A stretch of DNA of 64,000 nt, taken from assembly GCA_023417785.1 (NCBI GenBank), contig JAEZEH010000151.1:1-64000 (forward strand), written 5' to 3'. This document shows positions 52,328 through 61,879 of the stretch, one piece after another. The translations under genes were made by a program, and so were the position numbers. Every line of letters begins with the position of its first letter. Position 1 is the stretch's first letter. This DNA is from Bacteroidota bacterium. GTDB lineage: Bacteria; Bacteroidota; Bacteroidia; Cytophagales; Cyclobacteriaceae. Under the pieces are notes generated by a model. That model was not told where the DNA came from. It did no database searches and saw only the letters and a program-made list of their open reading frames with translations.

Positions 52328-54340
52328 TTAAAGTTTGGATAGTTTAAACTCAACACGTCTGTTTTTTTCTCTCCCTTTTTCAGTGTCGTTTGTATCAAGG
52401 GGCATCTTAGACCCAAAGTGTTTTGCTTGAATTCGCTGCGATGATATGCCCTGGCGTGAGAGGTAGGTAAGCACGGCCTGTACACGTTGACGTGAAAGCC
52501 TGAGGTTCTGTTCCTCCGGTCCCTGGTTGTCGCTGTGACCCGAGATCTCCACCACCGCGGAAGGTTGATCTTTAAGGATGACTACAAGTTTATTGAGCTC
52601 ATCGATTGCGCTCGCATTGAGGTTCGCTTTGTTAACTTCAAAGTAAATAGGCTGCAGTGCAGCAACACGTTGTCGACTTTCGGGCTTCAGGATGAGATTC
52701 TTATTCTTGATTACCCTGTTTGGTTCTACCTTCCGCAGATCGATTTCTATTGTTTCAGATTTTCTGCCTTCAGCTTCCGCACGTACACGATATAGGTTAC
52801 CGGCGGCAAATTGTATCTCGTAAAAACCGGTTTCAGGGTTGGAAGTTGTGATTCCGCTTTCTTTTCCGGATGGCACTCTCTCATAAATAAGTCTCGCGCC
52901 CAGTGGGTCAAAAGATTTATCGGCGGCAACCTTACCCGATACCGTAACCCATGGTTCGGCGGTTTTAAGAATTGGCAGGCGGATACGGAAAATATCAGTA
53001 TTCGTTTCGCTTACCCCTCTTGAATAATATGCATATTCTCCCGACAAGGGGATGTTGAAAAACAGATCTTCAAGCGGGGAATTGATTGTGGGGCCGAGGT
53101 TCTCAGGATCAGACCAGTTTGTCCACGTGTCGTCCAGACGTCTCGTAACATAGATATCACTTCCCCCATATCCGCTGAATCCTTTAGATGAAAAATACAT
53201 TGTGCGATTATCAGTGTCGAGGAATGGAGAGGATTCGACTGCCGCCGTGTTGACCACATTTCCCAGATTCAATGGCTCAGTCCACGTACTGTCCTGATTC
53301 ATAAATGAAACATACAAATCACGGTCACCATAGCTGTCTTTTCGTTCCACCGACATGAGCAATGTCAACCGGTTGTTGGTTAAAAAGTAGTTGCCTTTTG
53401 GCTGAAGGTTATAATTATTGGTGATCTTGAGTGGAACCGGTTTGCTCCACGTTCCCGAGACATTTGAGCTGACACTCACCGTCGATTCAGTTCCATTGAC
53501 GGGCTTGTTGTCAAGCAACATGATAGCCGACTTTCCGTCAGGTGTAATCGCCTGAATAGCATTAAGCGTGTTAGACCCCTCGGTATTGAACGACGTGCCC
53601 ATGTTCTTGGCAAGTTCCCATTTTCCATCGGCGTCGAGTTGCGAAAACCAGATGTCTTCATCGTCATTCAATCCCCCGGTATTTCCCGGATGGTTACTTC
53701 GGCTGAAGTATAAAGTTTTCCCATCCGGTGATAACACAGGACTAAGTTCTTTGTACTCGCTGTTAACATTCTTATCGAGAGACTCAATGAGGATTCCCGA
53801 GGATAGCAATTGCATGGTTGGAATGTCGGCGATTATCGGATAGCCGGAGTCGGAAATGGCAACAGCGTCTATACCAAAATAGTCTGTCAATACTGATCCG
53901 TCGAATTCCAGCTTTACTGCGGCAACTCGGAACGAAGTCGGGTCCATGAAGATATTCAGCATTCTTCCCTTCAATGGTACAACCATTGGGTTAAGGGTAT
54001 TGGTATGGTATTCCTTACCTGATTCGTCGTAGATGTAAACGTGGGCGATGGCCGACGGATTATGCGATTCCGCAATGGCGATCTGCCTGATACTTATTGG
54101 CTTGTCAAAACCAAGTTTGATGAATTCTTTTTGTTTCGGCATGTCGGGAGACCAGGCATTTGGATTCTGTCCTCCTGCCGGTAGTACATTTGGTTTCCCG
54201 AGGACCTGTTGCGCGGAATATTGAATGGGCGTTAGTTCCGAAGAGAATTCGAGCACTTTCGACGCCCATTGAACGACCTGGCCACTAACGTGGAATGCGG
54301 AAAAAAAGAAGAAAGAAGCGAAAAGTAAAAGTCGCACCAT
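52328..54340 (-). CDS. Discoidin-like/PD40/OmpA envelope protein
   Basis: About 670 residues from the in-frame ATG at 54340; the frame opens at a TTG at 54418, but the signal peptide MVRLLLFASFFFFSAFHVSGQ begins at the ATG. An N-terminal domain of about 140 residues looks like a discoidin/F5-8-type beta sandwich (QVLGKPNVLPAGGQNPNAWS, KEFIKLGFDKPISIRQIAIAES, IAHVYIYDESG). A PD40 propeller, a carboxypeptidase-regulatory-like domain and an OmpA domain with EISGHSDNQGPEEQNLRLSRQR follow. Unlike the two other large OmpA proteins here it has no TPR repeats. The N-terminal domain suggests ligand or glycan binding, by inference. Confidence 0.8.
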   Translation of the reverse strand: MVRLLLFASFFFFSAFHVSGQVVQWASKVLEFSSELTPIQYSAQQVLGKPNVLPAGGQNPNAWSPDMPKQKEFIKLGFDKPISIRQIAIAESHNPSAIAHVYIYDESGKEYHTNTLNPMVVPLKGRMLNIFMDPTSFRVAAVKLEFDGSVLTDYFGIDAVAISDSGYPIIADIPTMQLLSSGILIESLDKNVNSEYKELSPVLSPDGKTLYFSRSNHPGNTGGLNDDEDIWFSQLDADGKWELAKNMGTSFNTEGSNTLNAIQAITPDGKSAIMLLDNKPVNGTESTVSVSSNVSGTWSKPVPLKITNNYNLQPKGNYFLTNNRLTLLMSVERKDSYGDRDLYVSFMNQDSTWTEPLNLGNVVNTAAVESSPFLDTDNRTMYFSSKGFSGYGGSDIYVTRRLDDTWTNWSDPENLGPTINSPLEDLFFNIPLSGEYAYYSRGVSETNTDIFRIRLPILKTAEPWVTVSGKVAADKSFDPLGARLIYERVPSGKESGITTSNPETGFYEIQFAAGNLYRVRAEAEGRKSETIEIDLRKVEPNRVIKNKNLILKPESRQRVAALQPIYFEVNKANLNASAIDELNKLVVILKDQPSAVVEISGHSDNQGPEEQNLRLSRQRVQAVLTYLSRQGISSQRIQAKHFGSKMPLDTNDTEKGREKNRRVEFKLSKL

Positions 54341-54475
54341 ATTGCGCAGTTTGGTGTTTCGGGGAATAAACTTAAATAAAAAACAAAACAGAACGGGTGA
54401 GGTGTATAAAAACCTCAATTTTTCAACCGGAAGGATCTTCCTTAGCGAAATAAACTACTAATCATACGCGGAGAA

Positions 54476-56779
54476 TTATTCCAGCGAATGAGGTTGAAAG
54501 AGAAGAAATCCGATGTGAACAAGAATTCCAAATTTCCTTTTTGGATCATCATAATAATTCAGGCTTGCGCTTAGGGGGCCGATCGGCGAATGGTAGACAA
54601 ATGCAGCTGTCCCTGCGAAGTGTACTTCCGTGAAATCCGTAACGACAACAGTTTCCTGCATACTGTTTTCTTCAAAATATTCAAAGGGTTTAAACGCATA
54701 CGCCTCCAGTCGGAGATCGAGTTTTTTCCTGAGATGGAACACGTTTTTGGAACCGACTCCCACGAAATTGAACGATCTGAAATTTGGTGCGAAAAGCGTT
54801 CTGCTATCCTGAAGAGGGAGGAATGCCGGGGCGTTAATTAACGTACCCATATAGTTTTGAAAGACAGGTTGATTTGAGGCGACAGCTTCGAGGAAGTATC
54901 CCGGCCTGAACTTGCCATAACCGAAATACTGCTCTGCCCGTAGCCGCACACGAAACCAATCATAGCTGGCCTTTTCCCGTTTGGGAAAAACAGACGTATT
55001 ACCAGGTTTCAGAGTTGCCGCAGCATTGAAGTATTGTGCGGTAAGCGAAAACGCCCTGCCGGACGAAGGGTATTGCTTTCGGTTCAGCGAATTTGATTCG
55101 ATTCCGATGCCTGTTCGGAAACCCTGGGTGGTCAGGTCATCCAGCGTGTCCGTTGATGCGAAAAATTTCTTGTTGGAATATCGGTCGTTGTTATTAAAAC
55201 CTTCAAAGAACGCAATTGCCTTCATCGCGTGCTTGAGGGGAACACCCAGTGCAACCCCTGCCTTTCTATTAATGCGCCTGAGTACGGTAGGTGTAACTTC
55301 CGGAGTAACCTGCTCCAGCAAGTCGTCGCTTTCCAGATAATCCCAGCTGTCGAATCCGAGGTAAGGTTCGAGATAGAAGGGTGTCGCAAAATCCATTCTC
55401 ACTTTTCCTATTCCGGAGCGGTAGAAGTTGCCGGTTTGTATTCCCAGGTAGGCATGACCCAGAAAATAATTGAACCAATAATAGTTCAGCCCCATATAAA
55501 TGTTACTTATGTCGCGTGTTGCAATCACCCCTCCGAAGTCCACCATAAAGTTTTGCTGAGGCCGGCGCGTAAGGTGAAGTCGGAAAAGACGGTCAAGGCT
55601 GTCGTAATAGATCTTCGGAAACACATTCATGAAATAGTTTTCGGATACCAGCCTGAAGTATCCTTTCTTTATTTGCGAATAGTGTACCGGTCCCGTATAG
55701 GAACGGGGGGTCTTGAATACCTGCCGGATGTATCCGCGCTGTCTTCCGTTAAACCCATCGAAACTCAACTTTCCGAAAACAAAGGGGACACTATTATCTT
55801 TGAAGAGGTTTCTCCGGGAAGACATCGTGTCGCACGTAACCCGCCGTTCAATTTTTTGCTTGATTTCGTCTATCTGGCGGATTGTTTGGGCATATCCGCT
55901 ATCAATCAGGCTCTTCGCACGACCGAAGTCGAAAGAGGTAAAACCCTTTAGATCGGGCTGGATGTATATGCCATTTTCGGGGATAAGCCCGGGGTCACTT
56001 TTGTCAAGCAACATGAATAAGAGTGACCTGGAGATGAGTTTGTCATCGTTGTCATATGGGTATTCGTCGAAAATCTTCGTGGAGACGTTAACACCAATGA
56101 TTACCTCAGGATTAAAGTCTTTCTGTGCGACGTCAACGGGAAAATTGTTGTACACGCCGCCGTCAAAAAGGTATTTCCCATCGACGCGGATCGGAGCATA
56201 AAAAAACGGTACACTCTGCGTTGCGCGAAGTGCTTCGCTCAGCGAACCTTTGGATAGGACGACCTGACTTTGTGTAAAGATGTCGGCGGTGACAACCCGA
56301 AGGGGGACAAACAAACTGTCGAAGTTATTGCGCGAGATAGCCGACGCCTGGGCCATTTGCTCAGAAAGGGCAAAATTCAGGCTCACGTCGTTGGCCAGGC
56401 TTGAATTTAGCTGGAAGTTTAGCGTGGAATCCAACGCCAGGGTCACCGCCAGAAAACCGGGGTTCACATCACGCTGGTGGTAAAAGTAGTTATACCCTGC
56501 TTCACTCGCGCCACTCACCCAACGCAGGAAATGTTCGGACAATACCATGCGCTCGATTTCCTCCGGGCTCATTCCCGCGGCATAACAACCGCCTATGATA
56601 CCGCCCATGGATGTACCGACGACATAATCAATGGGAATTTCGTTTTCTTCCAGCGCCTTGAGTACGCCGATATGCGCGATGCCTTTTGCCGCTCCGCCAC
56701 TAAGCACGACGCCAACCCTTTGGCTGTGCGCAAGTAAGGGAAGGAACAACAAAAGAAAGGCAAACTGTAACCGCTTCAT
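54476..56779 (-). CDS. Patatin-like phospholipase with POTRA and surface-antigen barrel
   Basis: The 767-residue product has a signal peptide, then a patatin domain (about 22-310) with oxyanion GGAAKG (28-33), nucleophile Ser57 in GTSMGG and catalytic Asp206 in DGGVYNNFP. A POTRA-like segment (about 330-410) and a BamA/surface-antigen-type outer-membrane barrel follow to the end. This layout fits the PlpD-like group (type Vd secretion) in which the barrel belongs to the same chain as the lipase. The active site looks intact. It lies in its own transcription unit, preceded by a strong terminator of the M23 gene. Confidence 0.9.
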   Translation of the reverse strand: MKRLQFAFLLLFLPLLAHSQRVGVVLSGGAAKGIAHIGVLKALEENEIPIDYVVGTSMGGIIGGCYAAGMSPEEIERMVLSEHFLRWVSGASEAGYNYFYHQRDVNPGFLAVTLALDSTLNFQLNSSLANDVSLNFALSEQMAQASAISRNNFDSLFVPLRVVTADIFTQSQVVLSKGSLSEALRATQSVPFFYAPIRVDGKYLFDGGVYNNFPVDVAQKDFNPEVIIGVNVSTKIFDEYPYDNDDKLISRSLLFMLLDKSDPGLIPENGIYIQPDLKGFTSFDFGRAKSLIDSGYAQTIRQIDEIKQKIERRVTCDTMSSRRNLFKDNSVPFVFGKLSFDGFNGRQRGYIRQVFKTPRSYTGPVHYSQIKKGYFRLVSENYFMNVFPKIYYDSLDRLFRLHLTRRPQQNFMVDFGGVIATRDISNIYMGLNYYWFNYFLGHAYLGIQTGNFYRSGIGKVRMDFATPFYLEPYLGFDSWDYLESDDLLEQVTPEVTPTVLRRINRKAGVALGVPLKHAMKAIAFFEGFNNNDRYSNKKFFASTDTLDDLTTQGFRTGIGIESNSLNRKQYPSSGRAFSLTAQYFNAAATLKPGNTSVFPKREKASYDWFRVRLRAEQYFGYGKFRPGYFLEAVASNQPVFQNYMGTLINAPAFLPLQDSRTLFAPNFRSFNFVGVGSKNVFHLRKKLDLRLEAYAFKPFEYFEENSMQETVVVTDFTEVHFAGTAAFVYHSPIGPLSASLNYYDDPKRKFGILVHIGFLLFQPHSLE

Positions 56780-56790
56780 TCGTATTGAAT

Positions 56791-56819
56791 AAAAAAATCC
56801 GGCCTTGGAAGTGGCCGGT
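56791..56819 (-). terminator. Rho-independent terminator after the M23 peptidase gene
   Basis: Stem CCGGCC/GGCCGG (56799-56804 with 56813-56818), 8-base loop. On the minus strand it is followed by ATTTTTTTATT. It lies between the M23 stop and the patatin start. Confidence 0.85.
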
Positions 56820-56848
56820 CAAATTTCAACGAAGCATCGTGAAAAAGA

Positions 56849-58141
56849 TTATAGGCGCGCCATCGGATCCTGCTGCTCAGGGAACGGAACCGCATCTAGT
56901 TTCCCGACGATCTCTTTTTTAATAGCCTCAAAAGCTTCAAGGTTCTCGTTCTTGATAGGTTCGGACGGCGGAAGATCAACGGCAAGGGCATCAACCTGTA
57001 CCCCGTTCTTCCAGAAGCGATAGCACAAGTGAGGACCGGTAGCTAATCCGGTGCTTCCAACATAGCCAATAGTCTGGCCCTGCGTAACACGTGTACCTGC
57101 CCTTACGCCGGAAGCGATCCGTGACATGTGCAGATATTGAGTCGTATAGGTAGAATTATGACGGATTTTAACATAGTTCCCGTTGTTTGATTTGTACTGC
57201 GCTTCTTCAACGGTTCCATCTCCTACGGCGCGTATAGGCGTTCCGGTGGGTGCGGCAAAATCAGTCCCTAAGTGGGCTTTCCAAACCTTGCGCACCGGAT
57301 GAAATCTGTTCTTGGTATAACGTGAACTTATACGCGTGAATTCAATGGGATAACGAAGCAGGGCCTTGCGAAGACTCTTGCCGTCAGCGTTGAAAAAGCT
57401 TATCCCCTCGCCCTGATCAAACGGAATAGCATAATATGCATGTCCAAAATGTTCAAAATAAATCGCGTTGATTTTACTGATGCCCACATAGTTACCGTCC
57501 ACCTGCTTTTCCTCATAAATCAGCTTGAACTTGTCACCTCTCTGCAGCCGCTGGAAATCTACCTGCCATCCGAAAATGTCAACAAACTTGTTGGTGAGCT
57601 CATGCGAAATTCCCATCTCGTCCAGTGTCGCCGAAAGGTTTGAATAAATTTCCCCGGTCACGGTCTTCTCAACCGTTGATACCTCGCGCTGATAAACATT
57701 TACGGACAACGAATCCTGAAGGCTGAAGACAACGTAGTCGATAGCGTTGGGCTCGTAAACCAGGGCCTTGGCAGTCTTTAATGAATCCTGGTCACAAATC
57801 AGTGTATACTTCTTGTTGGCAGCAATCTTCCGCACGTCGAATACATCCTTCGACATTTGCGAGATCTGATGAATAAGTTTATACGGAACGTTATAAGGGG
57901 TGAGAATATCGGTGAGACGCTGGTTGCGCTTAATCTTATCTTCAATTACAAGGTGATCGTCGACCACCATGCCGTAAAGAATATTCGGTTCTTTGATTTC
58001 AATTACCTCGGTGACGGTATCAACTGGATGGACTTCCGCGATTTCTTCGTTTGCCAGCTGCGGTACGTAATACCGGTTAAGAAAAAAAACAGCTGAAGCC
58101 AGTATCAGAAATGCAAAAATGCCTACAAGGTTTTTTTTCAT
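56849..58141 (-). CDS. M23 (LytM-type) peptidase with HxC in place of HxH
   Basis: The 430-residue product has an N-terminal membrane anchor or signal (VGIFAFLILASAVFFLNRYY), a linker with a LysM/OapA-like region (about 65-260), and an M23 domain (about 280-390). The M23 zinc ligands His290 and Asp294 (HLGTD) and His338 (QYLHMS) are present. The HxH motif reads GPHLCYRF, with His371 but Cys373 where the zinc-ligand His is normally found. I believe the same substitution occurs in related Bacteroidota proteins. Cys can ligate zinc, so the enzyme may still be an active endopeptidase, or it may be a regulator like EnvC. It has a consensus promoter at 58233-58262 and its own terminator. Confidence 0.88.
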   Translation of the reverse strand: MKKNLVGIFAFLILASAVFFLNRYYVPQLANEEIAEVHPVDTVTEVIEIKEPNILYGMVVDDHLVIEDKIKRNQRLTDILTPYNVPYKLIHQISQMSKDVFDVRKIAANKKYTLICDQDSLKTAKALVYEPNAIDYVVFSLQDSLSVNVYQREVSTVEKTVTGEIYSNLSATLDEMGISHELTNKFVDIFGWQVDFQRLQRGDKFKLIYEEKQVDGNYVGISKINAIYFEHFGHAYYAIPFDQGEGISFFNADGKSLRKALLRYPIEFTRISSRYTKNRFHPVRKVWKAHLGTDFAAPTGTPIRAVGDGTVEEAQYKSNNGNYVKIRHNSTYTTQYLHMSRIASGVRAGTRVTQGQTIGYVGSTGLATGPHLCYRFWKNGVQVDALAVDLPPSEPIKNENLEAFEAIKKEIVGKLDAVPFPEQQDPMARL

Positions 58142-58173
58142 GGGTCTTTCCGAGAGGTTAAAAAGTGTGAGCA

Positions 58174-58240
58174 GATTTCAAATATACACCCTTAGCAAAA
58201 ACTTTCCCTGTTTCAGAGACGCTAAGTGATTTCAAATATA
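58174..58240 (-). repeat. 13-bp direct repeat carrying the -7 box
   Basis: GATTTCAAATATA occurs at 58174-58186 and again at 58228-58240, 54 bases apart. On the minus strand each contains TATATTTG, an exact -7 box. Only the distal copy has a -33 partner. Confidence 0.75.
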
Positions 58241-58262
58241 ACGCAATGTGCAGAATATCAAA
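58233..58262 (-). promoter_or_regulatory. Promoter of the M23 peptidase gene
   Basis: TTTG (58259-58262), an 18-base spacer and TATATTTG (58233-58240) on the minus strand match the Bacteroidota consensus fully. The leader would be about 85 bases and contains a second -7-like box at 58179-58186. Confidence 0.7.
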
Positions 58263-58360
58263 ATACTGCAGTCTGCTTGTTAAACCTGCTCTCAAGTAAG
58301 AAAGCGGCGAAAACCTTCAAAAAACGCAAACAGATTCCGCCGGGTGGACTCGACCCTGTT

Positions 58361-60505
58361 CTAATATAGATCCCGGAAACGTTTCTTGCCTTCATCGAGA
58401 AACTCGACGAATTTGGAGGGACTACGATCATAACCGTACGGCGAAACCAACACCCGCTCGTCAGTCCCGACAAGTACATAAAATGGCTGTGCGTTGTTAT
58501 TCAACTTTGTGATCTGTAAGTCGGCATTCTGCTTCCCTATCGTTTTCTTGAGTTTTCCGTCTAGTCCGGTATACCACTCCGATTCAGGTTTCTCCGTTTT
58601 ATCATCGACATACAATGCAACCACTACATAGTCCTCCCGAAGTCGCTCCAGGACTTGCGGGTCGGACCAGACCACGGCTTCCATTTCACGGCAGTTAGTG
58701 CAACCATGGCCGGTAAAATCGATAAAGAGCGGTTTGTTTAATTTTCTTGCACAGGCAATAGCCTGGTCGTAATCAAAATAACCGTTCAGACCATGAGGCA
58801 GATGCAGAAAATCGGCATATTTCGCCTCTTCGCATGTAGTGGCTCCGGATTCATCTCGCGCGACAGTGACCAAATCGAAATCGTGGGTGTATAATGGCGG
58901 CAGGTAACCCGCGAGCGCCTTTAAAGGAGCGCCCCACATCCCGGGAATCAGATAAACGGTAAATGTGAACGCTACAATTGCCAGCATTAACCTTGGAACG
59001 CTTACCCGTTTGTCTTCCATGTCTTTGCCTGTATCGCCCGGAAGCCGGAAAAACTTCATGAGATATGCGCCGATCAAAAACGCAATTACGATCCAGATCG
59101 CGATGTTTATTTCCCGATCCAGTAACCGCCAGTGGAAGGCCTGATCAGCGATGCTAAGGAATTTGAATGCCAGGGCGATTTCAAGAAATCCCAGAACGAC
59201 TTTCACTGAATTTAACCATCCTCCGGACTTCGGGAGCGAACTCAGCCAGCGGGGGAAGAATGCGAAGGTGGTGAATGGAATCGCGAAGGCGAGGGAAAAA
59301 CCGAACATTCCTACAATGGGCTTAACGAATTCACCACCGGCCGATGATACCAGAATACTTCCCACAATAGGCCCGGTACATGAGAATGAAACGAGGACCA
59401 GGGTGAAGGCCATGAAGAAAACGCCAATCAAGCCACCGCGATCAGCCTGACGATCCACCTTAGTTACAAATGTGCCGGGTAAAGTAATATCAAAGAGTCC
59501 GAGGAATGAAAGCCCGAAAATCATGAAGACGAGGAAAAAAAGAATATTCGGCAACCATTCAGTGGAAAGATGATTCGCTGTTTCAGGACCCATCAGCGGC
59601 GCCAGAGCTGCCCCGATCAAGGTATAGATCACAATAATGGATAATCCGTACAGCAACGCCTGGGAACGGGTTCTTCCCGGCGAAGTGAAATAACTCACCG
59701 TCATTGGAATCATCGGGAAAACGCACGGTGTTAGCAGGGCTGCCAGCCCCGCCACAAAGGCAAGGAGGAAAAAGCCCCAGAATGAAGCACCATCACCGTC
59801 CTGCTGCACCAGCTCAGGATCGAGGATAGGACCAGAGTTGGACCCAGAAATCCCGGTTTCGGTGGTTTCAATTCTCGCTGATGCCGTATCCGGTGGAAGC
59901 GGGTTCAGAAGGTTCTTGTCTTCCGGGGTCTGACCATTCTTCTCAATCGTGGCCGTTTCAACCTTTTCAGGCTTTTTGCCCGTATCGGTGGTTTCGGCCT
60001 TTGGTACGCTGGCCGGTTTTTCAGAAGATCCCGAGACGTTTATTTCCTGAAAAATCAGGTCACCGCTTATCTGAACGCACTGGCCATCGATATTTGAACA
60101 AGCCTGGCCTTCGAAGGATGCTTTCACCACCAGCGGTCCGGGCTTCAGAACCCGGATCTTTTGACGTAACTCCCCGGTTCCCTCAAAGAACCGGACAGCA
60201 CAGTCGAAATTTTCGTCATGCTTTCCCTTGTCCTCGACGGCAATCACATCTCCGACAACATCAAATGCATCGTCGGGCTCAAAAACTATTTCAAGAGGGA
60301 TCGGTCCGCATTCCGGGTCAAAGCCTACGGTATACATGTACCAGTTCTTGATAATAACGGCTTTGAACACGAGCTCTACCTCGTCACCGGTTTTAGCGGT
60401 CGTAGAAGCAACCTCGGTGGAAAATGTTACCGGCTTGAGAATCTGACCAAAAGAAAAGAGAGGGATGAAACCAAGAAAAAGTAAAACAAGGAGTTTCCGC
60501 ATCAT
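58361..60505 (-). CDS. dsbD: Thiol:disulfide interchange protein DsbD
   Basis: DsbD carries electrons from cytoplasmic thioredoxin across the inner membrane to periplasmic disulfide isomerases and cytochrome-c maturation factors. From the ATG at 60505 (60502 also possible) the product has about 714 residues: signal peptide, an N-terminal DsbD-alpha-like domain (to about 150), a low-complexity linker, and the eight-helix membrane domain with cysteines in LLTPCVFPMIPM and SFSCTGPIVGS. A C-terminal thioredoxin domain follows with the active site FTGHGCTNCREMEA. The longer frame to 60568 is unlikely because an exact -7 box lies at 60520-60527. Confidence 0.93.
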   Translation of the reverse strand: MMRKLLVLLFLGFIPLFSFGQILKPVTFSTEVASTTAKTGDEVELVFKAVIIKNWYMYTVGFDPECGPIPLEIVFEPDDAFDVVGDVIAVEDKGKHDENFDCAVRFFEGTGELRQKIRVLKPGPLVVKASFEGQACSNIDGQCVQISGDLIFQEINVSGSSEKPASVPKAETTDTGKKPEKVETATIEKNGQTPEDKNLLNPLPPDTASARIETTETGISGSNSGPILDPELVQQDGDGASFWGFFLLAFVAGLAALLTPCVFPMIPMTVSYFTSPGRTRSQALLYGLSIIVIYTLIGAALAPLMGPETANHLSTEWLPNILFFLVFMIFGLSFLGLFDITLPGTFVTKVDRQADRGGLIGVFFMAFTLVLVSFSCTGPIVGSILVSSAGGEFVKPIVGMFGFSLAFAIPFTTFAFFPRWLSSLPKSGGWLNSVKVVLGFLEIALAFKFLSIADQAFHWRLLDREINIAIWIVIAFLIGAYLMKFFRLPGDTGKDMEDKRVSVPRLMLAIVAFTFTVYLIPGMWGAPLKALAGYLPPLYTHDFDLVTVARDESGATTCEEAKYADFLHLPHGLNGYFDYDQAIACARKLNKPLFIDFTGHGCTNCREMEAVVWSDPQVLERLREDYVVVALYVDDKTEKPESEWYTGLDGKLKKTIGKQNADLQITKLNNNAQPFYVLVGTDERVLVSPYGYDRSPSKFVEFLDEGKKRFRDLY

Positions 60506-60519
60506 TGAAAATTGGATTC

Positions 60520-60527
60520 CAAAAGTA
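60520..60527 (-). promoter_or_regulatory. -7 box TACTTTTG of dsbD
   Basis: TACTTTTG on the minus strand matches TAnnTTTG exactly and lies 15 bases before the first signal-peptide ATG. No clear TTTG is at the usual -33 spacing. Confidence 0.45.
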
Positions 60528-60631
60528 ACAAAGGAATTTTCAAAAAAGTTAAACGTATTGTTAAACAACAGTACAGCCCCCCGGAGAAGTTCTTGGTTGT
60601 CTCGAAATTCCCGAAAAATGAAGGGGCTCGA

Positions 60632-61864
60632 TCAAATATCGAGAACAATCTGATTATTGAGCAGATCTTCAAACCGTTCGCGATTGCGGATCAAATGGGC
60701 TTTCCCATCCAAAACCAGCACTTCAGCAGGTTTCAGCCGCGAATTGTAATTTGATGACATCGAAAAACAATAGGCGCCGGCGTTCTTCATGGCAAGAATG
60801 TCGCCCTCGCGCACCTCATTCAGCGTCCGGTTCGCGCCAAAGGTATCCGTCTCACAAATGTAGCCCACAACAGAATAAGAACGCTCGGCTCCTTCAGGGT
60901 TGGTCACATTTATGATTTCATGATACGCATCGTACATCATCGGCCGGATAAGATGATTCAATCCGGAATTCACTCCGGCAAAAGTGGTTGCCGATGTTTG
61001 CTTGACCACCGTAACCTCAACCAGAAATGTCCCCGACTCACTGACCAGGAATTTTCCCGGTTCCACCCAAAGCTCCAGCGGTGCGCCATATTGATCACAA
61101 AAACGATTGAACGTTTCTGACAGACGCTGACCCAGCTCTTCAATGTTGGTAACCTTGTCGCCTTCTTTGTAAGCCACCTTGAATCCACTTCCAAAATCGA
61201 TGAACTTCAGATTTTTGAAATGTTGTGCAGCATCAAACAGAATGTCGGCCATTTGAAGGAACACATTTGAATCCGTAATGTCTGAACCGGTGTGAATATG
61301 CAGACCCAATACAGGAATATCGTACTGGCGGACGATCTCAAGGATTGCCGGAAGTTGTTCGATGGATATGCCAAATTTGGAGTTGGCATGTCCGGTCGAG
61401 ATCTTCAGATTCCCCCCCGCGAGGATATGCGGGTTCAAACGAATGCCGCATCCGTAAGTGAAACCATATTTCTCTCCGAACTTCTTCAGCGATGACAGGT
61501 TGTCGATGTTAACAGCAAATCCATTGGCGACCGCATCCTCGATCTCACTGAAATGAACCCCACTTGGCGTGAATGTGATTTCCTCTGGTTTGAAACCCGC
61601 ACGAAGGGCAAGTCCGCCTTCCTGCAGCGACACTACTTCGATATCAGCACCCGCATTGCGAATCAACTTCAGAATGGAAAGGGAAGTAAGCGCTTTTGCG
61701 GCATACTTGATCCGGATTCGCGTTCCGCTGAATGCATTTTTGAGCCGCTGAACCTGCGATGTGATTTTTTCCCCATCGTAAACATAGAGAGGTGAGCCGA
61801 ATTCTTCGACCAGTTGGGTAACCGGAATACCCTGGATGCGATACGTACCTTGTGAGAAGTCCAT
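60632..61864 (-). CDS. lysA: Diaminopimelate decarboxylase
   Basis: LysA converts meso-diaminopimelate to lysine with PLP. From the ATG at 61864 the product has 410 residues, the family norm. The PLP lysine is in IKYAAKALTSLSIL. HTGSDI, EPGKFLV and the C-terminal YICETDTFGANR (active-site Cys from the partner subunit) and GAYCFSMSSNYNSR segments are all present, and these favour LysA over other group IV decarboxylases. The consensus promoter at 61880-61910 overlaps the in-frame TTG at 61882, so the shorter start is the better one. It is transcribed alone. Confidence 0.95.
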   Translation of the reverse strand: MDFSQGTYRIQGIPVTQLVEEFGSPLYVYDGEKITSQVQRLKNAFSGTRIRIKYAAKALTSLSILKLIRNAGADIEVVSLQEGGLALRAGFKPEEITFTPSGVHFSEIEDAVANGFAVNIDNLSSLKKFGEKYGFTYGCGIRLNPHILAGGNLKISTGHANSKFGISIEQLPAILEIVRQYDIPVLGLHIHTGSDITDSNVFLQMADILFDAAQHFKNLKFIDFGSGFKVAYKEGDKVTNIEELGQRLSETFNRFCDQYGAPLELWVEPGKFLVSESGTFLVEVTVVKQTSATTFAGVNSGLNHLIRPMMYDAYHEIINVTNPEGAERSYSVVGYICETDTFGANRTLNEVREGDILAMKNAGAYCFSMSSNYNSRLKPAEVLVLDGKAHLIRNRERFEDLLNNQIVLDI

Positions 61865-61879
61865 TTTGAAATAAACCGC

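Noticed and set aside
54429..54441. Hairpin GGAAG-GAT-CTTCC after the patatin gene
   Set aside because: Five base pairs and no T-run in the needed direction.
55229..55951. 240-codon frame opposite the patatin gene
   Set aside because: Antisense shadow of the barrel-coding region with no family resemblance.
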